In this document: positions 54,732-63,527 of the stretch, in pieces
Numbering within the stretch: the first letter of the stretch is position 1
Layout of the letters: every line of letters starts with the position of its first letter
NCBI GenBank assembly: GCA_002684495.1
Contig: NYVG01000029.1
Location: 88,496-152,495, forward strand
Direction of reading: 5' to 3'
DNA length: 64,000 nucleotides
Source of the DNA: Gammaproteobacteria bacterium
GTDB lineage: Bacteria; Pseudomonadota; Gammaproteobacteria; Pseudomonadales; Azotimanducaceae
Program-made: the position numbers and the translations under genes
Notes under the pieces: model-generated
Database searches by the model: none
Told to the model about the DNA's origin: nothing
Seen by the model: only the letters and a program-made list of their open reading frames with translations

Positions 54732-56030
54732 CTAGGATTGTGCGAGCAAAAGGCGTGCACTGGCGAGTTTTACGCATAGCGTTAGTATCTGCATGGCGAC
54801 AGCCAATTCTTCTAAGCTGCCAAACGTTGGGGCGATGCGTACGTTGCGATCATCTGGATCGATACCGTATGGGAAAGTGGCACCCGCTGGAGTGAGGACT
54901 AAGCCCGCATCTTTTGCCATCGCAACGACTTGTTGCGCAAGACCTGGCAGTAGGTCAAGGGAAACGAAATAGCCGCCATTGGGCTGGGTCCAGTGGGCGA
55001 TGCGCAGAGCACCCAATTGTTCGGTTAATACGCGTTCGACTAGTGCAAACTTCGGCCGCAAAATTTCTGCATGGGCTGCCATATGCTCGGTAATGCGCCC
55101 ATTTAAGAAGCGTGCATGTCGTAACTGGTTTACTTTGTCGGGTCCAACAGTCTGTACGCTTAAGTGCGCAGTAAGATTCTTCAGTACGGTGGCGCCGGAG
55201 GCGACAAAGCCAACGCCGGCGCCGGCGAAAGTAATTTTTGAGGTAGAAGCGAACTGCACAATATGTTCTTGGGTTCCAGCAGCGATTGCAGCATCGCGAA
55301 TACTGGCCAAGGCATCCCCCGGTTGCTGCAAATGATGCACTGCATACGCGTTGTCCCAAAGGACAACGAAGTCCTCGGCGGCAGCCTGATTGGGTAGATC
55401 GGCTAGTGCGCGCACAGTGCTGTCGGTATAGGTGTTGCCAGTAGGGTTCGCGTACTTAGGTACGCACCAGATGGCTTTAATGCACGAATCTGCTGCGGCC
55501 AGTTCGGCGGCTCGTTGCATATCAGGGCCATCTGGAAGCATGGGGATATTGACCATTTCCATGCCGAAATGTTGGCAAAGGACAAAGTGTCGATCGTAGC
55601 CGGGTACCGGCGTTAGCACCTTGACGGTCTTGCTATCACGCCATTTGCGCGCGTCTCCCCACAGGCCAAGCTGCAAGGCGGTACTTAATACCAAATGCAT
55701 AAGATTTAGGCTTGAATTGCCTGCGGCCACGATCTCTGCTGCAGGTACCTCCATGATTTCGGAGCCAAGCTCGCGTGCTTCGGCGATGCCCATTAAGCCG
55801 CCATAGTTGCGGGTGTCGGTGCCATCGGCACTGATGTAATTGCCTGCGATCATGGTTTCCAAGGCGTCGCTGAGGCTGAGTTGCTCAGCGCCAGGCTTGC
55901 CACGGCTTAAGTCCAATTGTTGATTGGCGCCATTTATCGGGGTCAGCTCCGCGGCCCAAGCTTGTTCTAGCGCCTGTAAGTCTGTCTTCGATAGCTCTGC
56001 CAGGGGTCGCCCTGATTCACCAGCGGTCAT
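54732..56030 (-). CDS. Aminotransferase, class I/II fold (bacterial aspartate aminotransferase subgroup Ic-like)
   Basis: A 432-residue PLP enzyme. The PLP Lys lies in FASTSKITFAGAG; other signatures are DLSRGKPGAEQL, GNSSLNLMHLVLS, VPGYDRHFVLC and KYANPTGNTY. This pattern belongs to the DUF-type aspartate aminotransferase group (Ic), distinct from AspC. It overlaps argC by 4 bp (ATGA), so the pair is coupled, and rhlB follows 8 bp downstream. Confidence 0.88.
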   Translation of the reverse strand: MTAGESGRPLAELSKTDLQALEQAWAAELTPINGANQQLDLSRGKPGAEQLSLSDALETMIAGNYISADGTDTRNYGGLMGIAEARELGSEIMEVPAAEIVAAGNSSLNLMHLVLSTALQLGLWGDARKWRDSKTVKVLTPVPGYDRHFVLCQHFGMEMVNIPMLPDGPDMQRAAELAAADSCIKAIWCVPKYANPTGNTYTDSTVRALADLPNQAAAEDFVVLWDNAYAVHHLQQPGDALASIRDAAIAAGTQEHIVQFASTSKITFAGAGVGFVASGATVLKNLTAHLSVQTVGPDKVNQLRHARFLNGRITEHMAAHAEILRPKFALVERVLTEQLGALRIAHWTQPNGGYFVSLDLLPGLAQQVVAMAKDAGLVLTPAGATFPYGIDPDDRNVRIAPTFGSLEELAVAMQILTLCVKLASARLLLAQS

Positions 56031-56965
56031 AGTCCAAGTTCCTCTTGCATGCCAAGCATAATGTTAAGGTTTTGTATGGCGGCGCCGGCAGCGCCCTTTC
56101 CTAAATTGTCATAACGCGCGTTGATAATTACGCGTTGCGCATCACCGAATACCATTAATTCTAGATTGTTTGTGCCGTTGCATGCGGTGGGATTCAAGTA
56201 TCCGTTCACCAGTTGCTGCTCGGCGTTAACCGGGGCTACTCGAATGAATGGTTCATCGGCATAGCGCTGCTCTAAAATGGCCTGAACCTCGGCCGGCGTC
56301 GCACCGTTCAGTTCGCTCGCGAATAACGCGACACTGGTGACCATGCCCTTGTAATAATTGGCTACAGTTGGCAAAAAAATCGGTGCTACGGTGGTGCCGC
56401 TAAAGTGCTGCATTTCCGGCAGATGCTTATGGCTTTGGGTGAGTCCATAAGCCTGAGTGTTGTAGGTATCCGCCTGCTGCGGCGTAAAGTCACCGAAAGA
56501 TTCAATCATCTGGCGCCCACCACCAGAATAACCAGAGACAGCGTTGCATCGAAGCGGTGTGCTGGGGTTTAACAGGCCGGCCTCAATTAACGGCAGAACG
56601 CTGAGAATAAAGCCTTGTGGATAGCAACCTGGATTGCTGACTTTATCGGCCTTGGCAATGGCGTTGCGATTTTGCGCGTTTAGCTCGGGCAGCCCATAGG
56701 CCCATTCGGGGTGAACGCGATGAGCGCTGCTGGCGTCGAGTATCCGGCAGTTGTGGTCGGCCAGCGTGCACGCCTCCAGGGCTGCAGCGTCCGGTAGACA
56801 TAGAATTGCGATGTCGGCCTGTTTAAACATCTGTTCACGGATTTCCGGATCCTTGCGGTGTTCGTCCGCGATAGTCAAAAGCTCAAGATCACTGCGCCCA
56901 CGCAGTCGGGTGGTAATCTCAATACCCGTGGTGCCGGCCTGTCCGTCGATAAAAATTGTTGCCAT
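56027..56965 (-). CDS. argC: N-acetyl-gamma-glutamyl-phosphate reductase, short type
   Basis: A 312-residue reductase of arginine synthesis that makes N-acetylglutamate semialdehyde. The NADP motif DGQAGTTGIEI opens the protein, catalytic Cys114 lies in NPGCYPQGF, and the ending NLGKGAAGAAIQNLNIMLG is diagnostic. It is the roughly 310-residue type 2 form, not the 345-residue form common in enterics. ATG 56965 is set by the family N-terminus; the frame extends 83 codons upstream into sequence antisense to nothing conserved, and has no clear ribosome binding site. Confidence 0.94.
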   Translation of the reverse strand: MATIFIDGQAGTTGIEITTRLRGRSDLELLTIADEHRKDPEIREQMFKQADIAILCLPDAAALEACTLADHNCRILDASSAHRVHPEWAYGLPELNAQNRNAIAKADKVSNPGCYPQGFILSVLPLIEAGLLNPSTPLRCNAVSGYSGGGRQMIESFGDFTPQQADTYNTQAYGLTQSHKHLPEMQHFSGTTVAPIFLPTVANYYKGMVTSVALFASELNGATPAEVQAILEQRYADEPFIRVAPVNAEQQLVNGYLNPTACNGTNNLELMVFGDAQRVIINARYDNLGKGAAGAAIQNLNIMLGMQEELGL

Positions 56966-57090
56966 GGTAAAAATGCCGATGCGCTGTGTTCGCGTAAGAA
57001 AAAGCATTGGATTTGCGGCCTGAGCCTGAATCACGCTCGTGTTCAGCGGTTTGCCGTCAAAAAGCCGCGGAGAGTCTAAACTATTCTGGC

Positions 57091-58299
57091 TTAGAACGTA
57101 ATTTGGTTGCGCAGTGAAATAGGCAGCTTGGCTAAGGTCTGGCGCAAGCTTATGTCGGGGTAAAACTCGCTTGCTCGATGTATGAATCGCAGTGTTTTTA
57201 AGGCATCGAACCAATTGGTGAGCAAACGCCGGCGCTGCTCGGGGTTCGGTTGTTGGTAAAATTTATCGTTCAAGATTTTCGGCAAGCCCAGGTGCTGGAG
57301 AATCTGTACGATGCGCACGTGGTCGCTGTCATTGGGCGCAGTTACGGTGGCAAACCCAGCGTTATGACTGTACTGCTGCAGGTAGATTAAGGCTTTGCCG
57401 AGCAGTTCAAAGCACCGATGGTCATAGCTTAGATAGCTATGACCACTGGGGTCGTCGCGCAGTAGGGTGGCGATTTTTTCCAGAGCGGGGCCTGTACCAA
57501 AGACTACCCGGGTCGATCGTCTCGCCTGGACCTCGATTACGGGCTGGTGCAGCCACGTTACTGGCGCGAGTTTGTTCAGTTTATTGAGAAAGTGAAAATC
57601 TTCGCCAGCATTACGTTTTGGAAAACCACGTGCTCTGGCATAACTATTTGCTTGCACCGCAATAGTGCTGCCGAGGGTTGGATACGCATAAGGGCTGCCC
57701 TGACGAGCCAGCGCCTTAACGTAGTACTGCATATGTGCATCGTACAGGTGCGCGGCAAATTGCAGCATGGCATCGTCGCTAACGTGCTGATGGCTAAAAA
57801 CCACAGTACCCTGGTGGGATGCGAGTGCTGAGAAATAGTCCTTTGGCAGGCAGGCATCAGCATCGGTTTGACAGAGCCAGGGCGATGTAACGTGGCCGTC
57901 ACGATATAAGCGCAAAGCGATATCTGAGCCTATTTTTCGTGCCAGCCCCACGCCCTGCTTCGGCGGCAGCTGTTTGCCGGGGCTGGCTCGATCAACCACC
58001 ACTAACGGGGTTTGCTCGCTATGCTCTAGGCTCGCGAGTAATTTGCTCGTTGACCTGACTTTTGCGGTTTCGATGTTTTGGTCGTCGGGCGCGTTGACGA
58101 CGACGATACTTAAAAGGTCTTGGTTGCCACAGCGGCGGAGCACACTGGATAAGAAACACGCCGATTCAGCGAATGCCGGAATGATCAATACATGCTGATA
58201 GCGCTGTTTGTTTTTTAGCGCGGGGTGGTCGGCTAAGGTGAAATTCAGCGCCTCGGGTTCCGCATGGCGTTGCAGATATTGATCGATGGCGCGATCCAT
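57091..58299 (-). CDS. Putative GT2-like glycosyltransferase
   Basis: A 402-residue protein with a GT-A-like beginning: VLIIPAFAESACFLSSVLRRC, then IVVVNAPDDQNIE and the DxD-like CQTDADACLPKDYF, followed by RNAGEDFHFLNKLNKLAPV, the E-D segment that coordinates the acceptor base in GT2 enzymes. The last third is helical and of unknown role. Donor and acceptor are unknown. It lies 13 bp upstream of a miaE-like gene on the same strand. Confidence 0.75.
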   Translation of the reverse strand: MDRAIDQYLQRHAEPEALNFTLADHPALKNKQRYQHVLIIPAFAESACFLSSVLRRCGNQDLLSIVVVNAPDDQNIETAKVRSTSKLLASLEHSEQTPLVVVDRASPGKQLPPKQGVGLARKIGSDIALRLYRDGHVTSPWLCQTDADACLPKDYFSALASHQGTVVFSHQHVSDDAMLQFAAHLYDAHMQYYVKALARQGSPYAYPTLGSTIAVQANSYARARGFPKRNAGEDFHFLNKLNKLAPVTWLHQPVIEVQARRSTRVVFGTGPALEKIATLLRDDPSGHSYLSYDHRCFELLGKALIYLQQYSHNAGFATVTAPNDSDHVRIVQILQHLGLPKILNDKFYQQPNPEQRRRLLTNWFDALKTLRFIHRASEFYPDISLRQTLAKLPISLRNQITF

Positions 58300-58312
58300 G
58301 ACGTGATTTGAG

Positions 58313-58909
58313 TCAGTGCAGCGCAGCGCGCAGCGGTAGAGTTTGAATAATCTTTGCCTCGCGTTGAGATAACTCGTTAAAGCGTTCGATCACCGTCGCC
58401 ACGTCAAAGTGCTCTACCGCCAAATCTATGAATAGCTCCCAGTGGCGTTGCTCGCTGGTTGCAATGGCTTGATAGAAGCGCTGTAGTGCAGGGTCGTCGC
58501 ATAAACTGTCTGCAACTAATGCAAAGCGTTCTGCGCCGCGTCTTTCGACCACTGCAGCAACGGTCAAGCGGTCAAGCAAAAAGTGCTCAGCGGCTTTGCG
58601 CACTTGGCCATTCAGAGCATGAATATAGGGGTCTTTAAGGTCTGCTGCAGGGGTCAGTTGGCGCGCTAAAATAAGCCGCATGACTTCGCGATAATGGTTT
58701 AATTCCTCCACCGCCAGTTCGATCATCGCACGCACGATTGAGGGCTGATCGGGGTAGTGCGAGACCATGCTCATAGCCATGCCAGAGGCCTTTTTCTCTG
58801 CCGATGCATGATCCATAAGAAACCCATCAAAATCAGCCAGCACGGTCTCGAGCCAGCCGCTGGGTGTCGCCGCCAGTGGGCTTAGTTGGGATAAATCGAT
58901 GCGAGCCAT
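58313..58909 (-). CDS. miaE: tRNA-(ms2io6A)-hydroxylase, MiaE family
   Basis: A 198-residue ferritin-like diiron protein. The metal motifs are the Glu38 region (LMDHASAEKKASGMAM), the E-x-x-H pair Glu69/His72 (VEELNHYREVM), and a second set, RGAERFALVA and SEQRHWELF. MiaE hydroxylates the isopentenyl group of the modified adenosine next to the anticodon. ATG 58909 is used; ATG 58939 and the frame start 58969 are alternatives. It overlaps the esterase gene's end by 28 bp. Confidence 0.88.
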   Translation of the reverse strand: MARIDLSQLSPLAATPSGWLETVLADFDGFLMDHASAEKKASGMAMSMVSHYPDQPSIVRAMIELAVEELNHYREVMRLILARQLTPAADLKDPYIHALNGQVRKAAEHFLLDRLTVAAVVERRGAERFALVADSLCDDPALQRFYQAIATSEQRHWELFIDLAVEHFDVATVIERFNELSQREAKIIQTLPLRAALH

Positions 58910-59556
58910 TGACTGATATGGGTTATTTCCTGGGGGCATACCTGATGGCCCATGGCGTATTCGTGCCATTCAACGCGGTAGTTAAGTCCGATAAGGGCCT
59001 CACGCGAGGTGATCGCGCGAGTGATAGGAATTACTGGGTCCGATAGGCCGTGTGCCATGAAAATAGGCGTATCGACATTTGCCAAGCCGATACGCTCCGT
59101 GACCTGCTCGTGATCGTGAAGATAGGTTGATAGCGCCATAATGCCGGCCAAGGGTTGGCTATGGCTTAAGCCCAGTTCCAAGGCAATGACGCCACCCTGA
59201 GAGAAACCAGCGAGAGCAATGCGTTCGCTGGGAATGCCGGCCGCGATTTCTTCTGCAATGATTGAGCGAATTGCGGCAACGGAATTTTTGATGTCCTCAC
59301 CACCAGCAAGTGGTGCGCCTGGATCGATGTCGTACCAAGCACGCATTTCCATGCCGCCGTTTATGGTGACCGGTCGGATCGGCGCATTTGGAAAGATAAA
59401 ACGCACGCTAGCTTCAAGATCGAGCATCGGTACCAATGGCTCGAAGTCCGTGGCGTCCGCGCCAAGGCCGTGCAACCAAATAACACTGGCTGTTGGATTA
59501 TCTGCGGTTTCACGCCGCAAGCATTCTAAAGTCGTCGAATTCAGAGTCTCTGCCAT
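58882..59556 (-). CDS. Carboxylesterase (alpha/beta hydrolase, YpfH/EstB type)
   Basis: A 224-residue alpha/beta hydrolase. The oxyanion segment VIWLHGLGAD, nucleophile Ser119 in AGFSQGG, the acid in AHGLSDPVIP and the His in AMGHQVC complete the triad. Members of this group hydrolyse short acyl esters or act as acylprotein/lysophospholipid esterases. The 3' end overlaps miaE by 28 bp, suggesting coupling. Confidence 0.9.
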   Translation of the reverse strand: MAETLNSTTLECLRRETADNPTASVIWLHGLGADATDFEPLVPMLDLEASVRFIFPNAPIRPVTINGGMEMRAWYDIDPGAPLAGGEDIKNSVAAIRSIIAEEIAAGIPSERIALAGFSQGGVIALELGLSHSQPLAGIMALSTYLHDHEQVTERIGLANVDTPIFMAHGLSDPVIPITRAITSREALIGLNYRVEWHEYAMGHQVCPQEITHISQWLASIYPN

Positions 59557-59755
59557 CAGGTGTGTCCTTGTTTTGACGCCGGCACCTTAGCTTTATTCAG
59601 CCGGACATTTCAACGCCATTGCATTACGACGGATCGCCAGCATATTGACCTTACGGCCCAAGGCCAAGTACCTTGCGTAGTCGCGCTCGTCGAGCGCACA
59701 TGCTAGGCGCCGTGTCAGGCTGCCGGTGCTAAGAAATCGTGGTGGCAAAATTTAC

Positions 59756-61534
59756 ATGACCGAATACCTAGAAGATCGTGAAACGTCGCGCAATATGCAG
59801 CGTTTGACGCCTGCTTTAAGTTTTCTCAAGCCCTACCGTCTGCAAGTGGCACTGGCCAGTATCGCGCTGTGCGTGACCGCCGTCGCCACGCTGTTATTGG
59901 GGCAGGGCATCCGGATAGTTATTGATAACGGCTTTGCCAGCGGTGAAACAGCGTTACTTACCGAGTCACTGATGCTATTTGTTGTGTTCGTAACGGCGCT
60001 GACTGTTGGTACCTTCGTGCGGTTCTACTTTGTATCTTGGGTGGGCGAAAAAGTCAGCAACGATATTCGTCAAGCCGTATTCAACCACCTGATTCATATG
60101 CACCCGGGGTTTTTCGAAACGAATACTCCAAGCGAAATACAGTCGCGCGTCACAACCGATACTACGCTGCTGCAAACAGTCATTGGATCATCCGTGTCTA
60201 TCGCTCTGCGTAATGCGCTGATGTTGGTTGGCGGCTTGGTATTGCTGGTAATTACCAATGCAAAATTGTCATTGCTGGTACTTGGCAGTGTGCCCTTTGT
60301 CGTACTACCGGTGGTGCTCTTTGGCCGCCGAGTGCGCTCGTTGTCGCGATCCAGTCAAGATCGGCTCGCGGATGTGGGCAGCCAAGTCAGTGAAAGCTTC
60401 CGCAATATAAAGATTGTGCAGTCTTTCAATCATCAGGGTGCCGATGTCTCACAATTTGGCGAGCGGCTAGACCGATCTTTAAGTGTGGCTTTGCAGAGAA
60501 TCTGGCACCGCGCGGTGCTCGTGGCGGTGGTTATGCTGGTGGTTTTTGGGGCCGTCGCGACGCTACTGTGGGTTGGTGGTCAAGATGTACTCGCTGGTCG
60601 CACATCTCCAGGAGACTTGGCGGCGTTTATTTTTTACGCTTTTATTGTTGCTGGGTCGGTCGGTGCAATCTCTGAAGTCTGGAGCGATTTGCAGCGCGCT
60701 GCAGGTGCTACCGAGCGCCTGATGGAATTGCTGCATGCGACTAATGATCTCGTTGATGGCGACGATACAGCCGCGAAAGACTGCTTGCTTGAGCAGGCAT
60801 CTGCGACGTTATCGCTACGTAATTTGTCTTTCAGCTATCCCTCGCGGCTCCAACATATGGCGTTAAACGACATCAGCTTGGATGTGGAAGCCGGAGAAAT
60901 GGTTGCCGTTGTCGGACCATCGGGGGCGGGTAAGAGCACCCTCTTTGATCTGTTGCAGCGGTTCTATGATCCCAATAGTGGTGCAATATTGCTCGACGGT
61001 GTTGATTTGCGCGAGCGCTCACTTGCAGCCGTGCGTGCCGGATTTGGCTTTGTTCCCCAGGATCCCGTTTTGTTCTCAGGTACTTTGCGCGACAACCTAA
61101 TGTATGGACGACCTAACGCTACTGCAGACGAAGTAAACCAGGCGCTAGAGCTCGCCTATGCAAGTGAATTTGTGCAAGGCCTGCCCGAGGGTCTAGATAC
61201 CCGCGTAGGTGAGAATGGTGTTGGCCTCTCTGGAGGCCAGCGCCAACGTCTGGCGATTGCGCGAGCACTGCTTGCACAGCCCCGATGTTTATTACTTGAT
61301 GAAGCGACCAGCGCCTTGGACGCGCAAAGCGAAGACTACGTTGGTAAGTCCTTACACAGCCTCAAGGGCAAGATGACGATAGTAGTTATCGCTCATCGAC
61401 TGTCCACGGTTCGCACTGCTGATCGTATTTGCGTAATGGATGATGGGGTGCTGCTTGCCGAGGGCAGTCACGAGCGCTTGCTTGCGGAAAATGCGTTGTA
61501 CAAGGAATTCGCGCATATTCAATTTGCGGCCTAA
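59756..61534 (+). CDS. ABC exporter, MsbA/transport-ATPase type
   Basis: A 592-residue half-transporter with six N-terminal helices (about 1-310) and a C-terminal ATPase. The ATPase shows Walker A VGPSGAGKST, the Q-loop VPQDPVLFSGTLRDN, the signature LSGGQRQRLAIARAL and Walker B LLLDEATSALD, plus the H-loop IAHRLSTV. This pattern fits lipid or drug exporters. ATG 59756 gives the family N-terminus; the frame from 59726 would add ten residues. The last codons overlap dinB by 4 bp, tail to tail. Confidence 0.92.
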   Translation: MTEYLEDRETSRNMQRLTPALSFLKPYRLQVALASIALCVTAVATLLLGQGIRIVIDNGFASGETALLTESLMLFVVFVTALTVGTFVRFYFVSWVGEKVSNDIRQAVFNHLIHMHPGFFETNTPSEIQSRVTTDTTLLQTVIGSSVSIALRNALMLVGGLVLLVITNAKLSLLVLGSVPFVVLPVVLFGRRVRSLSRSSQDRLADVGSQVSESFRNIKIVQSFNHQGADVSQFGERLDRSLSVALQRIWHRAVLVAVVMLVVFGAVATLLWVGGQDVLAGRTSPGDLAAFIFYAFIVAGSVGAISEVWSDLQRAAGATERLMELLHATNDLVDGDDTAAKDCLLEQASATLSLRNLSFSYPSRLQHMALNDISLDVEAGEMVAVVGPSGAGKSTLFDLLQRFYDPNSGAILLDGVDLRERSLAAVRAGFGFVPQDPVLFSGTLRDNLMYGRPNATADEVNQALELAYASEFVQGLPEGLDTRVGENGVGLSGGQRQRLAIARALLAQPRCLLLDEATSALDAQSEDYVGKSLHSLKGKMTIVVIAHRLSTVRTADRICVMDDGVLLAEGSHERLLAENALYKEFAHIQFAA

Positions 61535-62598
61535 GTTTCGCTAAAAAGACCGAATTGCAGGCCGTCCTTGTCGCTCCGCGGTTCCGCTTTTAGCTGTACA
61601 CCGAGACCCAATAATCTGATGGGTAAGCCTTTGCGCTGCCAGGCTTCGTCTAAAAGTTGCCGATAGCAGACCATGTCCAGCGCAATTCCGGCTCTGCTTA
61701 CGGTCGTGATTGAAAAATCATCAAAGCGCAATTTAAGCGTGCGAGACTTAACGAGGTTTTGGCAATTTGCCCGTGCCACGCGTTTTTGTAAGTCGTTAAA
61801 GAGGTATTCAATTTCATCGTTGCAAGCTGTCGGGTTGGTCAGATCTACCGCGTAGGTGCGCTCGGTGCTTACTGATTTTCGTTGTCGGTAGGGACTCACG
61901 GGCCGGTCGTCTTGGCCTCGGCATAGATCAAATAACCGAGCACCAAATTTGCCGAAGTGCTTGGTTAGTTCAAGGATCGACAGCCTTTGTAGATCCGCGC
62001 AAGTGGTCAGACCCATGTTGTGCATCTTTTTTGCGGTTACGGAACCCACACCGAAAATTTTCTCCACCGGCAGAACGCTGATAAATGCTGCCACTTCGGC
62101 CGGCTCCACGGTCATTTGGCCATCGGGCTTGTTCCAGTCGGAGGCAATTTTGGCGAGGAATTTGTTGTTTGCGATGCCCGCCGAGATGGTAATGCCTATT
62201 TCAGCGCGCACCCGATCGCGAATTTCTTTGGCGATGAGCGTAGCGCTGCCATTGGCGATTGAACTATCGCTGACGTCTAAAAACGCCTCGTCTAACGACA
62301 ACGGTTCTACCAAGTCGGTATATTCCCGAAAAATCGCCTGTACCCGCTTAGATTCCTCTTTGTATTTGCTCATATTGGTGCTGACCACGACTAAATCCGC
62401 GCAGTTGCGCAGCGCTGTGGACATGGGCATCGCTGAGCGCACCCCATAGGCGCGAGCGGCATAATTGCAAGTAGCGACAACGCCACGCTGGTCAGGTCTG
62501 CCGCCGACGGCAATGGGTTTGTCACGCAAATCTGGGTTGTCGCGCATCTCAATGGATGCGTAAAAGCTGTCGCAATCGCAGTGGATGATTTTACGCAT
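61531..62598 (-). CDS. dinB: DNA polymerase IV (Y family)
   Basis: A 355-residue translesion polymerase. The metal-binding residues are in HCDCDSFYASIEM and PLSLDEAFLDVS, with VGGRPDQRGVVATCNYAARAYGVRSAM and GITISAGIANNKFLAKIASDWNKPDG also diagnostic. The C-terminal LQFGLF resembles a beta-clamp binding motif. ATG 62598 is chosen over 62616. No CTGT-N8-ACAG LexA box is visible within about 120 bp upstream, so SOS control is not supported. Confidence 0.95.
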   Translation of the reverse strand: MRKIIHCDCDSFYASIEMRDNPDLRDKPIAVGGRPDQRGVVATCNYAARAYGVRSAMPMSTALRNCADLVVVSTNMSKYKEESKRVQAIFREYTDLVEPLSLDEAFLDVSDSSIANGSATLIAKEIRDRVRAEIGITISAGIANNKFLAKIASDWNKPDGQMTVEPAEVAAFISVLPVEKIFGVGSVTAKKMHNMGLTTCADLQRLSILELTKHFGKFGARLFDLCRGQDDRPVSPYRQRKSVSTERTYAVDLTNPTACNDEIEYLFNDLQKRVARANCQNLVKSRTLKLRFDDFSITTVSRAGIALDMVCYRQLLDEAWQRKGLPIRLLGLGVQLKAEPRSDKDGLQFGLFSET

Positions 62599-62909
62599 GG
62601 AAATCAGATGGTCCAAAAAGGTGCAAAATTACTGAATTTGCGATCATATTCGCGAAAAATTTATCCAACAAACCATATTTAACAGGGGACAGCGCTTCGA
62701 TTATTGGTTTAATATTGTGCGCCCTCCGTTCAAATCGTCAATCAAAGGTTAACGCCTGAGATTTGCGTAATGCAGATGAGCGAACGAGTTAGGGCTAATT
62801 TATTTGCAGGTCGCTGGCCTTTTAGTGCTGCTGTTTGGTGCTAACCAAATGAGTAAGGGTCATGCGTTTGCATATACAATGTTGACAGTCCGCTGAATAA
62901 GGAGTTCCG
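62599..62909. other. 311-bp A/T-rich gap between dinB and the next gene
   Basis: No gene or RNA is recognisable here. The sequence is A/T-rich compared with the surrounding genes, and should contain the dinB and downstream gene promoters, which point away from each other. I found no LexA box, terminator or long repeat. Confidence 0.5.
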
Positions 62910-63410
62910 ATGAGCGTAGAGTTGTTAGACAACCCCAGGTTTTTTGGTTTTCGGGTCCGCCGGCAAATCGATGGCAAAACCTATCAAGAGTATTTTTCCC
63001 TTAAAGCAAATGGTAAGCGCATGCGTGGAGCTGCTCGTGCTGAGGTGAAAGCAGTGGCTGATGCGCGTGATGCAACGCTTAAAGAGTTGCAACAAAAAAA
63101 TCGTGACCGCAAAGACAAAGAGATAGACCTAGATCCTACTGGCCAGATCCGTGGAATATTGTGCCGTATGAAGCGTGAAAAGAGCGGCACCCTCACACCG
63201 GTATTTCAGGTCGGCGTTATGTCGCGTGTGCGCGGTAAGATCGTTAACACAACGGTGTCTATTACCAAGCACGGGCGTGTAGAAGCGTGGGCCCGCGCAG
63301 TGGATTTTTATTGCGAGCACAAGAAAATTGGCAAGCGATCAAATGTCTACAAGGAACTGATTTCACGTTGCCCCAAACCCGCTCAAATCAAGAAATTTAC
63401 AGCTCAATAG
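62910..63410 (+). CDS. Basic hypothetical protein with two AP2/integrase-arm-like modules
   Basis: A 166-residue basic protein of unknown function. Two similar segments are visible: residues about 10-60 (FFGFRVRRQIDGKTYQEYFSL) and about 83-145 (GILCRMKREKSG, then FQVGVMSRVRGKIVNTTVSI). Each reads like a three-stranded sheet with a following helix, as in AP2 or integrase arm DNA-binding domains. This suggests nucleic acid binding, by inference only. ATG 62910 follows an AAGGAG-like site. prpE starts 117 bp downstream. Confidence 0.6.
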   Translation: MSVELLDNPRFFGFRVRRQIDGKTYQEYFSLKANGKRMRGAARAEVKAVADARDATLKELQQKNRDRKDKEIDLDPTGQIRGILCRMKREKSGTLTPVFQVGVMSRVRGKIVNTTVSITKHGRVEAWARAVDFYCEHKKIGKRSNVYKELISRCPKPAQIKKFTAQ

Positions 63411-63527
63411 GCTCGTCTGCCGAGTAAATGCGGTAAGCTTGCGGCGTCAGCAATTGTCGCAGCAGGCGCACCGCACATCCCGCATTTTGATAAGCCGCTG
63501 CTGTTACCACTAGAGCAGAGGCAAAGC

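Noticed and set aside
62599-62720. LexA box upstream of dinB
   Set aside because: No CTGT-N8-ACAG or close variant was found on reading both strands.
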